Origin: Bacillota bacterium
GTDB lineage: Bacteria > Bacillota > Bacilli > Bacillales > Cytobacillaceae
Direction: 5' to 3'
NCBI GenBank assembly: GCA_023389895.1
Contig: JAEWDX010000425.1
Location: 1 to 7,895 of the forward strand
DNA length: 7,895 bases
Part shown: piece by piece, positions 1-6,133 of the stretch
Layout of the letters: each line of letters opens with the position of its first letter
Numbering within the stretch: position 1 is the stretch's first letter
Program-made: the position numbers and the translations under genes
The notes under the pieces: model-generated
Told to the model about the DNA's origin: nothing
The model's database searches: none
The model's input: the letters and a program-made list of their open reading frames with translations, nothing else

Positions 1-1
1 G

Positions 2-376
2 TCTCGGATTGTCCGTGGACAAGTTTTATCATTAAAAAGTCAAGAATATGTTCTCGCAGCAAAAACACTTGGTGCAAGTACGAGCAGAATTATGGCACGT
101 CACTTAATTCCAAATTCAATGGCGCCAATTCTTGTCACAATGACATTAACGATCCCAAGTGCTATTTTTACTGAATCATTTTTAAGCTACTTAGGGCTAG
201 GTTTAACTCCGCCACTTGCCAGCTGGGGAACAATGGCTAGTGATGGATTGCCTGCATTACGATATTATCCATGGCGATTATTCTTCCCAGCTACATTTAT
301 CTGTTTAACGATTTTTGCCTTTAATGTTATTGGTGATGGATTACGCGACGCTCTAGACCCAAGACTTCGGAAATAA
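2..376 (+). CDS. oppC: Oligopeptide ABC transporter permease OppC, C-terminal part
   Basis: This is the last 124 codons of a permease whose 5' end lies outside the window. The frame is open from base 2, so the ATG at 92 is internal and not the start. The fragment carries the permease EAA loop at about fragment residues 15-38: E15, A19-A20, G24, then H34 and P37-N38. In binding-protein-dependent importers this loop docks on the ATPase subunits. Two hydrophobic membrane segments follow, at about residues 41-66 and 92-113, and the protein ends in a basic tail (LDPRLRK) typical of OppC/DppC. It is one of two membrane subunits of a peptide importer in the cytoplasmic membrane. oppD begins 32 bases downstream, which supports one operon. 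The assignment to OppC rather than DppC rests on the neighbouring Bacillus-type OppD and OppF. Confidence 0.93.
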   Translation, partial: SRIVRGQVLSLKSQEYVLAAKTLGASTSRIMARHLIPNSMAPILVTMTLTIPSAIFTESFLSYLGLGLTPPLASWGTMASDGLPALRYYPWRLFFPATFICLTIFAFNVIGDGLRDALDPRLRK

Positions 377-408
377 GAGAAGAAAAGTGCTAGACGAGGA
401 GTGAGAAG

Positions 409-1476
409 ATGGAGAAAGTATTAGAAGTTAAAGATCTAGAAGTTTCCTTCCAAACATATGGAGGAGAAGTGAAGGCAGTCCGCGGCGTCAGCTTTGACCT
501 TCATAAAGGTGAGACACTAGCAATCGTTGGGGAATCAGGGTCAGGTAAAAGTGTTACCTCGCAAACAATCATGAAATTAATCCCGATGCCACCAGGCAAA
601 ATTAATGCTGGTCAAATCCTTTTTAATGGACAGGACATTGTACCAAAAACTGAAAAAGAAATGGAAAAAATTCGTGGAAAAGAAATTAGCATGATCTTCC
701 AAGACTCGATGACATCTCTTAATCCAACGATGAAGATTGGTTATCAAATTACGGAAGTACTTGTGAAACATCAAAATATGTCAAAACAAGCGTCTAAGGC
801 TCGTGCGATTGAGCTTCTAAAATTAGTAGGGATTCCAATGCCGGAAAGACGCATCAATCAATATCCACATGAATTTTCTGGTGGAATGAGGCAGCGTGCG
901 ATGATTGCCATTGCGTTAGCTGCCAATCCAAAACTATTAATTGCTGATGAACCAACAACAGCACTTGACGTAACGATTCAAGCACAAATCCTCGAATTAA
1001 TGAAAGATTTACAAAGCAAAATGGATACATCGATCATATTCATTACGCATGATCTTGGCGTGGTTGCAAATGTGGCTGATCGTGTAGCCGTTATGTATGC
1101 TGGGCAAATTGTTGAAATGGGAACTGTAGATGAGATTTTCTATGACCCACGTCATCCGTATACTTGGGGCTTGCTTGCCTCTATGCCAAGTTTAGAAAAT
1201 GATGAAAAAACAGAGCTTGCGGCAATTCCAGGGACACCACCAGATTTAACAAATCCGCCGAAGGGTGATGCTTTTGCTGCGCGAAATAAATATGCGCTTG
1301 CGATTGATTTCGAAGAGGAACCGCCTTTGTATCAAATATCAGATACTCATTTTGCAAAAACGTGGCTACTTCATCCAGATGCACCAAAGGTAGAGCCACC
1401 TGTAGCAGTGTTAAAACAGATGCGTAAGCTACCTTCAACCTTTGAAAAGCCAATCCTCGTGAAGGAGGGGAAATAA
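409..1476 (+). CDS. oppD: Oligopeptide ABC transporter ATP-binding protein OppD
   Basis: Cytoplasmic ATPase of the oligopeptide importer, 355 aa, close to the length known for B. subtilis OppD. ABC motifs are in order: Walker A GESGSGKS at residues 41-48, Q-loop Gln98, signature FSGGMRQR at 156-163, Walker B LLIADEPT at 176-183 with catalytic Glu181, and H-loop His214. The C-terminal oligopeptide-transporter extension (about 250-355) has the GTPPDLTNPPKGDAFA segment but lacks the cysteine cluster (RCP-type motif) of many OppD/DppD proteins. This fits the Bacillus type. The ATG at 409 is chosen because AGGAG ends at 401, seven bases upstream, and the N-terminus aligns with the usual start just before the first beta strand. 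It is followed directly by oppF with no gap. In B. subtilis the Opp system imports peptides, including signalling peptides for sporulation and competence; that role here is inferred. Confidence 0.96.
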   Translation: MEKVLEVKDLEVSFQTYGGEVKAVRGVSFDLHKGETLAIVGESGSGKSVTSQTIMKLIPMPPGKINAGQILFNGQDIVPKTEKEMEKIRGKEISMIFQDSMTSLNPTMKIGYQITEVLVKHQNMSKQASKARAIELLKLVGIPMPERRINQYPHEFSGGMRQRAMIAIALAANPKLLIADEPTTALDVTIQAQILELMKDLQSKMDTSIIFITHDLGVVANVADRVAVMYAGQIVEMGTVDEIFYDPRHPYTWGLLASMPSLENDEKTELAAIPGTPPDLTNPPKGDAFAARNKYALAIDFEEEPPLYQISDTHFAKTWLLHPDAPKVEPPVAVLKQMRKLPSTFEKPILVKEGK

Positions 1477-2412
1477 GTGGTTGAGAAATTAGTTGAAATA
1501 AAAAATCTAAAACAGCATTTCAATGTTGGAAGACCTAATATGGTTAAAGCTGTTGACGGTATTACATTTGATATTTATAAAGGTGAAACGCTTGGTTTAG
1601 TTGGAGAATCCGGCTGTGGTAAATCAACAACAGGCAGAACGATTATTCGCTTATATAACGCTACAGATGGTCAAGTCATTTTCAATGGCGAAGATGTTCA
1701 TGGCAAGAAATCTGCGAAAGAATTAAAGAAGTTTAACCGAAAAATGCAAATGATCTTCCAAGACCCTTATGCTTCTTTAAATCCAAGAACGACAGTTGCT
1801 GATATCGTTGCAGAAGGGATTGACATTCACGGTCTCGCAAAGGATAAGAAAGAGAGAATGGAGAAGGTATATGCTCTTCTTGAAACGGTTGGATTAAATA
1901 AAGAGCATGCGAACCGTTATCCACATGAATTTTCCGGTGGTCAAAGGCAGCGTATCGGAATTGCGCGTGCACTAGCTGTTGATCCTGAATTCATTATTGC
2001 GGATGAACCTATCTCTGCCCTTGATGTTTCCATTCAAGCACAAGTCGTTAACTTAATGAAAAAACTGCAACGGGAAAAGGGCTTAACTTATTTGTTTATT
2101 GCGCATGATTTATCGATGGTCAAGTATATTAGTGATCGTATCGGTGTTATGTATTTTGGAAAGCTTGTTGAATTAGCTCCAGCTGATGATTTATACAACA
2201 ATCCATTGCATCCATATACACAGTCATTATTATCGGCGATTCCACTTCCAGATCCTGAAAGCGAGCGCACGCGTGTTCGTAAATCATATGATCCTAAGGT
2301 TCATAATTATAGTGAAAACGAAGAGACGTCAATGCGTGAAATTACACCAGGACATTTTGTCCTATGCTCTGACAAAGAAGCTGCACAATTTAAAGCAGAA
2401 AATGCAAAATAA
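1477..2412 (+). CDS. oppF: Oligopeptide ABC transporter ATP-binding protein OppF
   Basis: Second ATPase of the peptide importer, 311 aa, pairing with OppD below the OppB/OppC permease. Motifs are Walker A GESGCGKS at residues 43-50, Q-loop Gln95, signature FSGGQRQR at 152-159, Walker B IIADEP around 173-178 with Glu177, and H-loop His210. The C-terminal extension (about 245-311) includes HPYTQSLLSAIPLPDP and ends with PGHFVLCSD. It has one cysteine (Cys297) and no cluster of them. The start is GTG at 1477, immediately after the oppD stop codon. The purine-rich GGAGGGG at 1464-1470 lies inside the end of oppD, six bases upstream, so translation is probably coupled. The gene ends at a strong terminator overlapping its stop codon region, making it the last gene of the opp operon. 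Confidence 0.96.
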   Translation: MVEKLVEIKNLKQHFNVGRPNMVKAVDGITFDIYKGETLGLVGESGCGKSTTGRTIIRLYNATDGQVIFNGEDVHGKKSAKELKKFNRKMQMIFQDPYASLNPRTTVADIVAEGIDIHGLAKDKKERMEKVYALLETVGLNKEHANRYPHEFSGGQRQRIGIARALAVDPEFIIADEPISALDVSIQAQVVNLMKKLQREKGLTYLFIAHDLSMVKYISDRIGVMYFGKLVELAPADDLYNNPLHPYTQSLLSAIPLPDPESERTRVRKSYDPKVHNYSENEETSMREITPGHFVLCSDKEAAQFKAENAK

Positions 2413-2444
2413 AAAAAACGATCTCATTATCGAGATCGTTTTTT
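2413..2444. terminator. Bidirectional intrinsic terminator after oppF
   Basis: ACGATCTC (2418-2425) pairs perfectly with GAGATCGT (2432-2439) around a six-base loop. Six T's follow (2439-2444), and a run of A's (2411-2418) precedes it, extending the stem with A-T pairs. Read on the minus strand the A-run becomes a T-run, so the same hairpin can end oppF transcription and that of the convergent small gene at 2481-2666. Confidence 0.92.
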
Positions 2445-2480
2445 CTATTACAAAATTCAATATACGGACTGTATATGTAT

Positions 2481-2666
2481 TTATTTCTTAATGCCACCTA
2501 CGGCCTTCCAGCCAACTTGGATTTTTTCTGATTGAATAACAAATTCGCTTCTTGTTTTTCCACCAAATATTTTTTCACCGATTGAATTTAAGATTACTCC
2601 TAATGTGGCGGTAAGACTTACAATAAGCAGTGCAACAACAACTAAATCAAATATGTATTCTAACAT
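2481..2666 (-). CDS. Small single-pass membrane protein, function unknown
   Basis: A 61-aa protein read toward oppF. The open frame extends to 2741, but the ATG at 2664-2666 is preferred: on the minus strand GGGGAG (complement of 2676-2681) lies nine bases before it, and the protein then starts directly with MLEYIFDLVVVALL. Residues about 3-28 form one strongly hydrophobic membrane segment. The remainder is a short polar tail with GEKIFGGKTRSEF and a basic end (GGIKK), probably cytosolic by its positive charge. I do not recognise the family. It lies convergent to oppF and divergent from spx, with a shared terminator at its 3' end and a candidate promoter upstream, so it is probably an independent small transcript. 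In B. subtilis other small genes (yjbB, yjbC) occupy this interval; I see no similarity that would justify either name. Confidence 0.72.
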   Translation of the reverse strand: MLEYIFDLVVVALLIVSLTATLGVILNSIGEKIFGGKTRSEFVIQSEKIQVGWKAVGGIKK

Positions 2667-2721
2667 AATATCTATCTCCCCTTTATCGGATGTTAAGTAA
2701 ATTTGCATTCCCCTTGCTTCT

Positions 2722-2750
2722 ATTGTAGTAGAAATAGGCAAGGATTGAAA
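2722..2750 (-). promoter_or_regulatory. Candidate sigma-A promoter for the small minus-strand gene
   Basis: On the minus strand TACAAT (complement of 2722-2727) fits the -10 consensus at five of six bases. It is spaced 17 bases from TTTCAA (complement of 2745-2750), a weak -35 with three of six matches. Transcription would begin about 45-50 bases before the start codon at 2666. The match is modest and the area AT-rich, so this is only a candidate. Confidence 0.35.
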
Positions 2751-2876
2751 GGGGGATCCTCGTTTTCAAACGAAAACATTTTTTATCATTTATATAATGT
2801 AATTGAGAAAGAAAAATCTTATTTATTTTCGAAAAATGTGAACAATTTGTATCATTATATTTTTTTTTCTATCAAA

Positions 2877-2902
2877 TGAAACTTTTCGTCGTTTCAATCG
2901 TC
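2877..2902 (+). promoter_or_regulatory. ECF sigma factor promoter (SigM/SigW/SigX type) for spx
   Basis: TGAAAC at 2877-2882 is followed after exactly 16 bases by CGTC at 2899-2902, the canonical Bacillus extracytoplasmic-function sigma promoter layout. The start would lie near 2908-2911, giving a leader of about 210 bases before spx. In B. subtilis spx is known to be under SigM control from a promoter further upstream, in the yjbBC-spx unit. Here the element sits directly before spx. Which ECF sigma reads it cannot be told from these bases. Confidence 0.72.
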
Positions 2903-2973
2903 TTATATACTAGAGTTGCATAGAAGCAATCTGTTTTGTTAATGTATTAGGCTTTTTTTATATTTAAAAAATG

Positions 2974-3004
2974 TATACCAAAACATATTTTCTTGGTGTA
3001 TAAT
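2974..3004 (+). promoter_or_regulatory. Bulged inverted repeat over a TATAAT, possible spx promoter/operator
   Basis: TATAC (2974-2978) and CAA (2979-2981) can pair with GTATA (2998-3002) and TTG (2993-2995), leaving a two-base bulge. The right arm contains TATAAT at 2999-3004, a perfect -10 sequence preceded by TG at 2997-2998. No good -35 is found 16-18 bases upstream. It could be a weak promoter with an operator or a chance feature of AT-rich DNA. Confidence 0.3.
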
Positions 3005-3085
3005 AGTCAATATAAATTACTTATTTATAGTGATTTTAATTTAAAGAGCTTTTTCATTACCAAACAAAAATAACCGATTTTTCGA

Positions 3086-3100
3086 TTATAATGTCTATAA
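3086..3100 (+). promoter_or_regulatory. PerR-box-like operator before spx
   Basis: TTATAATGTCTATAA matches the Bacillus PerR box TTATAATnATTATAA at 12 of 14 defined positions (mismatches at 3094 and 3095). It contains TATAAT (3087-3092), a possible -10 whose start point would give a leader of about 23 bases. No good -35 accompanies it. PerR is known to repress spx (with YodB) in B. subtilis, which raises the prior; the exact site here is inferred. Confidence 0.45.
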
Positions 3101-3121
3101 TAGAAGGAGTGAATTTGTAAA

Positions 3122-3517
3122 ATGGTCACATTATACACTTCACCAAGTTGTACATCTTGTAGGAAAGCTAAAGCATGGTTAGAGGAACATGATATTGCCT
3201 ATAGGGAAAGGAATGTTTTCTCAGAATCCCTTACAATTGAAGAGATTAAGGAAATTCTTCGAATGACTGAAGATGGCACTGATGAAATTATCTCAACTCG
3301 TTCGAAAACATTTCAAAAGTTAAATGTTAATTTGGAGACAATGCCTTTACAGGATTTATTTCAGCTAATTAAAGAAAATCCTGGTTTGCTTCGTCGACCA
3401 ATTATCATTGATGAGAAACGTTTGCAGGTTGGTTATAATGAGGATGAAATTAGACGTTTCCTTCCAAGAAAAGTACGGACATTCCAACTGAGAGAGGCAC
3501 AAAGATTAGTGAATTAG
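3122..3517 (+). CDS. spx: Redox-sensing transcriptional regulator Spx
   Basis: A 131-aa ArsC-family protein with the same length as B. subtilis Spx and, from memory, nearly the same sequence. Spx binds the C-terminal domain of the RNA polymerase alpha subunit. It activates thiol-stress genes such as trxA and trxB and blocks some activator-dependent transcription. Key residues are present: the redox switch Cys10-x-x-Cys13, Gly52 needed for alpha contact, Arg60 and Lys62 in STRSK, and Arg91-Arg92 in GLLRRP. The C-terminus (REAQRLVN) resembles the tail that in B. subtilis exposes Spx to ClpXP. The ATG at 3122 is the only sensible start, since the upstream GTG and TTG meet a stop at once. The AAGGAG at 3104-3109 is 12 bases away, longer than usual. 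It is monocistronic, with a terminator right after it. Confidence 0.97.
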   Translation: MVTLYTSPSCTSCRKAKAWLEEHDIAYRERNVFSESLTIEEIKEILRMTEDGTDEIISTRSKTFQKLNVNLETMPLQDLFQLIKENPGLLRRPIIIDEKRLQVGYNEDEIRRFLPRKVRTFQLREAQRLVN

Positions 3518-3529
3518 TTTGATTTATTG

Positions 3530-3559
3530 ACCTTCTTTTTTAAAGAGAAGGTTTTTTTT
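3530..3559 (+). terminator. Intrinsic terminator after spx
   Basis: ACCTTCT (3530-3536) pairs with AGAAGGT (3546-3552); the loop region can add a few T-A pairs. A run of eight T's (3552-3559) follows. It separates spx from mecA. Confidence 0.88.
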
Positions 3560-3817
3560 ATTTTGGAATGAAGGAGCTTGTATCTTTTGTTCTAAATGTT
3601 TGAGATATTTGCTGAAATTTGATAAAATACAAATTAAAATTATCTGTTAGTAGTATAATAATGATAATTGGATTTTGATTGCTTACAACTTTCCTTTCAC
3701 CCTTTAAAATGGGCATTTAATGGTTTTTCGAAAGTTGAGATATTTTAATTCCCTTTATGCTCATTTTGTCATAAAATGAAAGTATAAGGTGCAATATCCA
3801 GAAAGGAGAGTTGCAAA
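3560..3817 (+). promoter_or_regulatory. AT-rich upstream region of mecA, no gene seen
   Basis: About 260 bases without a plausible reading frame. The mecA promoter must lie here because spx is terminated before it, but no pair of -35 and -10 boxes fits well. The best pieces are TTGAGA (3735-3740) with TATGCT (3756-3761) at a short 15-base spacing, and a lone TATAAT at 3654-3659. The perfect inverted repeat at 3761-3779 is listed separately. The mecA ribosome binding site AAGGAG is at 3803-3808. Confidence 0.45.
3761..3779. repeat. Inverted repeat shortly before mecA
   Basis: TCATTTT (3761-3767) and AAAATGA (3773-3779) are perfect inverted copies separated by GTCAT. The repeat lies about 40 bases before the mecA start codon. 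It is composed mostly of A and T, so a chance origin is possible; a protein operator or small leader hairpin are alternatives. Confidence 0.4.
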
Positions 3818-4474
3818 ATGGAAATTGAACGTATTAACGACAATACTGTAAAGTTTTACATTTCATATGTTGATATAGAGGAAAGAGGATTTGAACGCGA
3901 TGAAATTTGGTATAATCGCGAACGAAGTGAAGAGCTTTTTTGGGAAATGATGGATGAGATTCATCAAGAAGAGGAATTTACTGTAGAGGGTCCACTTTGG
4001 ATTCAAGTACAGGCTTTAGATAAAGGGTTAGAGATCCTAGTGACGAAAGCACAGCTATCAAAGGATGGGCAAAAATTTGAGCTTCCTGTTCCAGAGGATG
4101 CGCAGAAAATGCAGGTCGATGATCGAATTGAAGAAATGCTTGATCAGCATTTTAATCATGATGGGGAAGAAATTGAGTTTGAGGAAGATTTAGATTTCTT
4201 GCTGACATTTAAAGATTTTGAAGATCTTATTTTATTATCAAAGCGCGGCGGATTAGATTCAATACCGACAAGGTTATTTTCTTTTGAAAATAAATATTAT
4301 TTGTTTGTTGAGTTTCCTGAGGATCTTTTTACTGAAGATGAGGTTGATGATTTATTGTCGATACTACTTGAATATGGAATGGAAACACAAGTGACTATTC
4401 ATCGTCTTGAAGAATATGGGAACCTTATTATCGCTGAAAATGTTTTTGAACAATTAAGAACATATTTTAAATAG
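3818..4474 (+). CDS. mecA: Adaptor protein MecA for the ClpC/ClpP protease
   Basis: A 218-aa protein, the same length as B. subtilis MecA, opening with MEIERINDNTVKFYISY. MecA brings substrates such as the competence factor ComK to the ClpC ATPase and stimulates ClpC assembly; in B. subtilis it also affects Spx activity and sporulation control. Three parts can be seen: an N-terminal substrate-binding domain (about 1-90, with the conserved EIWYNRERSEELFW and GPLWIQVQALDKGLEI segments), an acidic linker (about 92-125), and a C-terminal ClpC-binding domain (about 126-218, with FKDFEDLI, FSFENKYYLFVEF and IHRLEEYG). The start ATG has AAGGAG ending nine bases upstream. A terminator follows the stop closely. 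The spx-mecA neighbourhood matches B. subtilis, apart from the small yjbE reported there. Confidence 0.97.
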   Translation: MEIERINDNTVKFYISYVDIEERGFERDEIWYNRERSEELFWEMMDEIHQEEEFTVEGPLWIQVQALDKGLEILVTKAQLSKDGQKFELPVPEDAQKMQVDDRIEEMLDQHFNHDGEEIEFEEDLDFLLTFKDFEDLILLSKRGGLDSIPTRLFSFENKYYLFVEFPEDLFTEDEVDDLLSILLEYGMETQVTIHRLEEYGNLIIAENVFEQLRTYFK

Positions 4475-4477
4475 TTG

Positions 4478-4505
4478 CCGATTTCAGTGATGAAATCGGT
4501 TTTTT
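4478..4505 (+). terminator. Intrinsic terminator after mecA
   Basis: CCGATTTCA (4478-4486) pairs perfectly with TGAAATCGG (4491-4499) around the four-base loop GTGA. Six T's follow (4500-4505). The stem begins three bases after the mecA stop codon. Confidence 0.93.
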
Positions 4506-4538
4506 AAGGTGCTTGTGTATTTCGAGGTGGGTGTGTAA

Positions 4539-6056
4539 ATGAAAAATACTGTGAGAATTGTCTTATTTATAGGCATCTTATTTGGGCTTGTGTTTATGTA
4601 TGATCGTTACATAAATTCTGCTGGCGGCTATATTGGATATGCCAGTATATTAATCGGGATTTCTGTTACCTTTATTGCATTTGTTATTTTTTTAGAAAAT
4701 CGTCATCCTTCTCAAACATTAACATGGATAATTGTATTAGGCAGTTTTCCTTTAGTTGGATTTGTATTCTATATCTTATTTGGGCGAAATTATCGCAAAG
4801 AGAAAATGTTTCGTCAAAAATATATCTTGGACAAGCAGGCGTTTTTACGAATTGAAGGGGAAACGGATCCAGCAAACGCTGAGAAGATGGAGCGAATGGC
4901 TGAGCATCAGCGGAAGTTATTTCATTTAGCTCAAAACCTTGGAACTAGTCCGATTTCCTTTGCGACGCAAACGCAAGTTTTGACAAACGGCGATGAAACG
5001 TTTTCGGAAATATTAAGAGCTTTAAAAGAAGCGACCCATCATATTCATCTTGAATATTATATTGTCCGCCATGATAAAATTGGTCAAGAAATTAAGGAAA
5101 TATTAATAGATAAGGCAAAAGAAGGGGTAATGGTTCGCTTTCTTTACGATGGGGTAGGGTCTTGGCAGCTTGCGAAGAGCTATATTCTAGAGCTTCGCAA
5201 AGCAGGTGTTGAAATCATCCCTTTTGGCCCTGTTACTCTCCCTTTTCTTAGCAGTAAGGTAAACTTCCGTAATCATCGTAAAATCATTGTGATAGATGGG
5301 AGTATTGGCTTTGTAGGTGGTCTAAATATTGGAGATGAATATTTAGGACGGGATGCTAGCTTTGGATTTTGGCGCGATACGCATATGATGTTGAAGGGGG
5401 AAGCGGTTAGAAGTCTTCAACTCATTTTTTTGCAAGATTGGTATTATATGACGAATCATAATATTTTAACGGCCGAGTATCTTTCTCCGGATTTAGAAGA
5501 GAATATTCACGGTGGTGTTCAATTAATTGCTGGTGGACCTGATAATGAATGGAGTGTCATTAAGAACATATTTTTTTCGATGATCACTTCAGCAGAGAAA
5601 TCGGTCTGGATTGCCTCTCCGTATTTTATTCCAGATGAGGATATTTTTTCAGCGCTAAAAATTGCCGCCTTAAGTGGAATTGAGGTTAAATTGCTTATTC
5701 CTCAAAGACCGGATAAGAAAATTGTTTTTCATGCATCTCGCTCTTATTTTCCTGAGCTCTTAGAGGCAGGCGTGAAAATTTTCGAATATGAAAAAGGTTT
5801 TATGCACAGCAAAATTGTTATTATTGATGGAGAATTAGCTTCGATTGGAACTTCAAATATGGATATGAGAAGCTTTCATCTTAACTTTGAAGTAAATGTG
5901 TTTTTATATCGGACAAGAAGTACGCAAAAGCTTGTTAGTGAATACAAGGATGATCTCAATAATTCAAAGGAAATCGACAATGAAAAGTTTAAGAGGCGAC
6001 ATCTTGGTTACAGAATTCTTGAATCAACATCAAGACTTCTATCACCTCTTTTATAA
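4539..6056 (+). CDS. cls: Cardiolipin synthase (phospholipase D family)
   Basis: A 505-aa membrane enzyme that joins two phosphatidylglycerol molecules into cardiolipin and glycerol. Two HKD catalytic motifs are intact: His246, Lys248, Asp253 in NHRKIIVIDG and His423, Lys425, Asp430 in MHSKIVIIDG, each followed by the family's GGxN or GTSN turn (GGLNIGDEY; GTSNMDMRS). The N-terminus has three hydrophobic stretches (about 5-20, 33-52, 61-82). B. subtilis ClsA (YwnE), about 480 aa, has a shorter N-terminus, so this protein resembles the longer ~500-aa paralogues. The ATG at 4539 has GAGGTGG ending eight bases upstream. It starts only 33 bases after the mecA terminator, leaving little room for its own promoter, so its promoter may lie within mecA or it may depend on read-through. 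It ends at a strong terminator. Which B. subtilis paralogue it corresponds to is not decided here. Confidence 0.95.
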   Translation: MKNTVRIVLFIGILFGLVFMYDRYINSAGGYIGYASILIGISVTFIAFVIFLENRHPSQTLTWIIVLGSFPLVGFVFYILFGRNYRKEKMFRQKYILDKQAFLRIEGETDPANAEKMERMAEHQRKLFHLAQNLGTSPISFATQTQVLTNGDETFSEILRALKEATHHIHLEYYIVRHDKIGQEIKEILIDKAKEGVMVRFLYDGVGSWQLAKSYILELRKAGVEIIPFGPVTLPFLSSKVNFRNHRKIIVIDGSIGFVGGLNIGDEYLGRDASFGFWRDTHMMLKGEAVRSLQLIFLQDWYYMTNHNILTAEYLSPDLEENIHGGVQLIAGGPDNEWSVIKNIFFSMITSAEKSVWIASPYFIPDEDIFSALKIAALSGIEVKLLIPQRPDKKIVFHASRSYFPELLEAGVKIFEYEKGFMHSKIVIIDGELASIGTSNMDMRSFHLNFEVNVFLYRTRSTQKLVSEYKDDLNNSKEIDNEKFKRRHLGYRILESTSRLLSPLL

Positions 6057-6088
6057 CGCACTGGTTGTCCAATAAGTCAATAAATTAG

Positions 6089-6133
6089 CGGCCTGTGTCC
6101 TCAATACTAAAGGACATTGGCCGTTTTATTTTT
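6089..6133 (+). terminator. Intrinsic terminator after cls
   Basis: The outer stem CGGCC (6089-6093) pairs with GGCCG (6119-6123). After a two-base mismatch, the inner stem TGTCCT (6096-6101) pairs with AGGACA (6111-6116) around a nine-base loop. A T-rich tract (6124-6133, TTTTATTTTT) follows. The minus-strand reading frame 6107-6334 ends inside this hairpin. Confidence 0.9.

Larger units (their letters stand above)
2751..3121 (+). promoter_or_regulatory. Long AT-rich control region upstream of spx
   Basis: About 370 bases without a convincing gene. It holds the regulatory elements listed separately: an ECF-type promoter (2877-2902), a bulged inverted repeat with a TATAAT (2974-3004), and a PerR-box-like palindrome (3086-3100) just before the spx ribosome binding site. 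There is also a short inverted repeat GTTTTC/GAAAAC at 2762-2777. In B. subtilis spx is transcribed from several promoters, so a long leader region with several elements fits the known biology. Confidence 0.6.

Noticed and set aside
92..94. ATG at 92 as start of a small membrane protein
   Set aside because: The frame is open from base 2 and encodes the conserved EAA loop, so this is an internal Met of OppC.
2186..2491. 101-codon frame overlapping the end of oppF
   Set aside because: It lies in another frame inside a well-supported gene and runs through the terminator; composition is not protein-like.
2667..2741. N-terminal extension of the small minus-strand protein
   Set aside because: The upstream 25 codons lie over the candidate promoter and the good ribosome binding site; the ATG at 2666 with a direct membrane segment is more natural.
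2762..2777. GTTTTC/GAAAAC inverted repeat
   Set aside because: Six-base arms made of a T-run and an A-run are common in this AT-rich DNA, and there is no link to a promoter.
3651..3680. Fur-box-like sequence (ATAATGATAAT) upstream of mecA
   Set aside because: Only one half-site fits; the opposite half is missing and there is no iron-related gene nearby.
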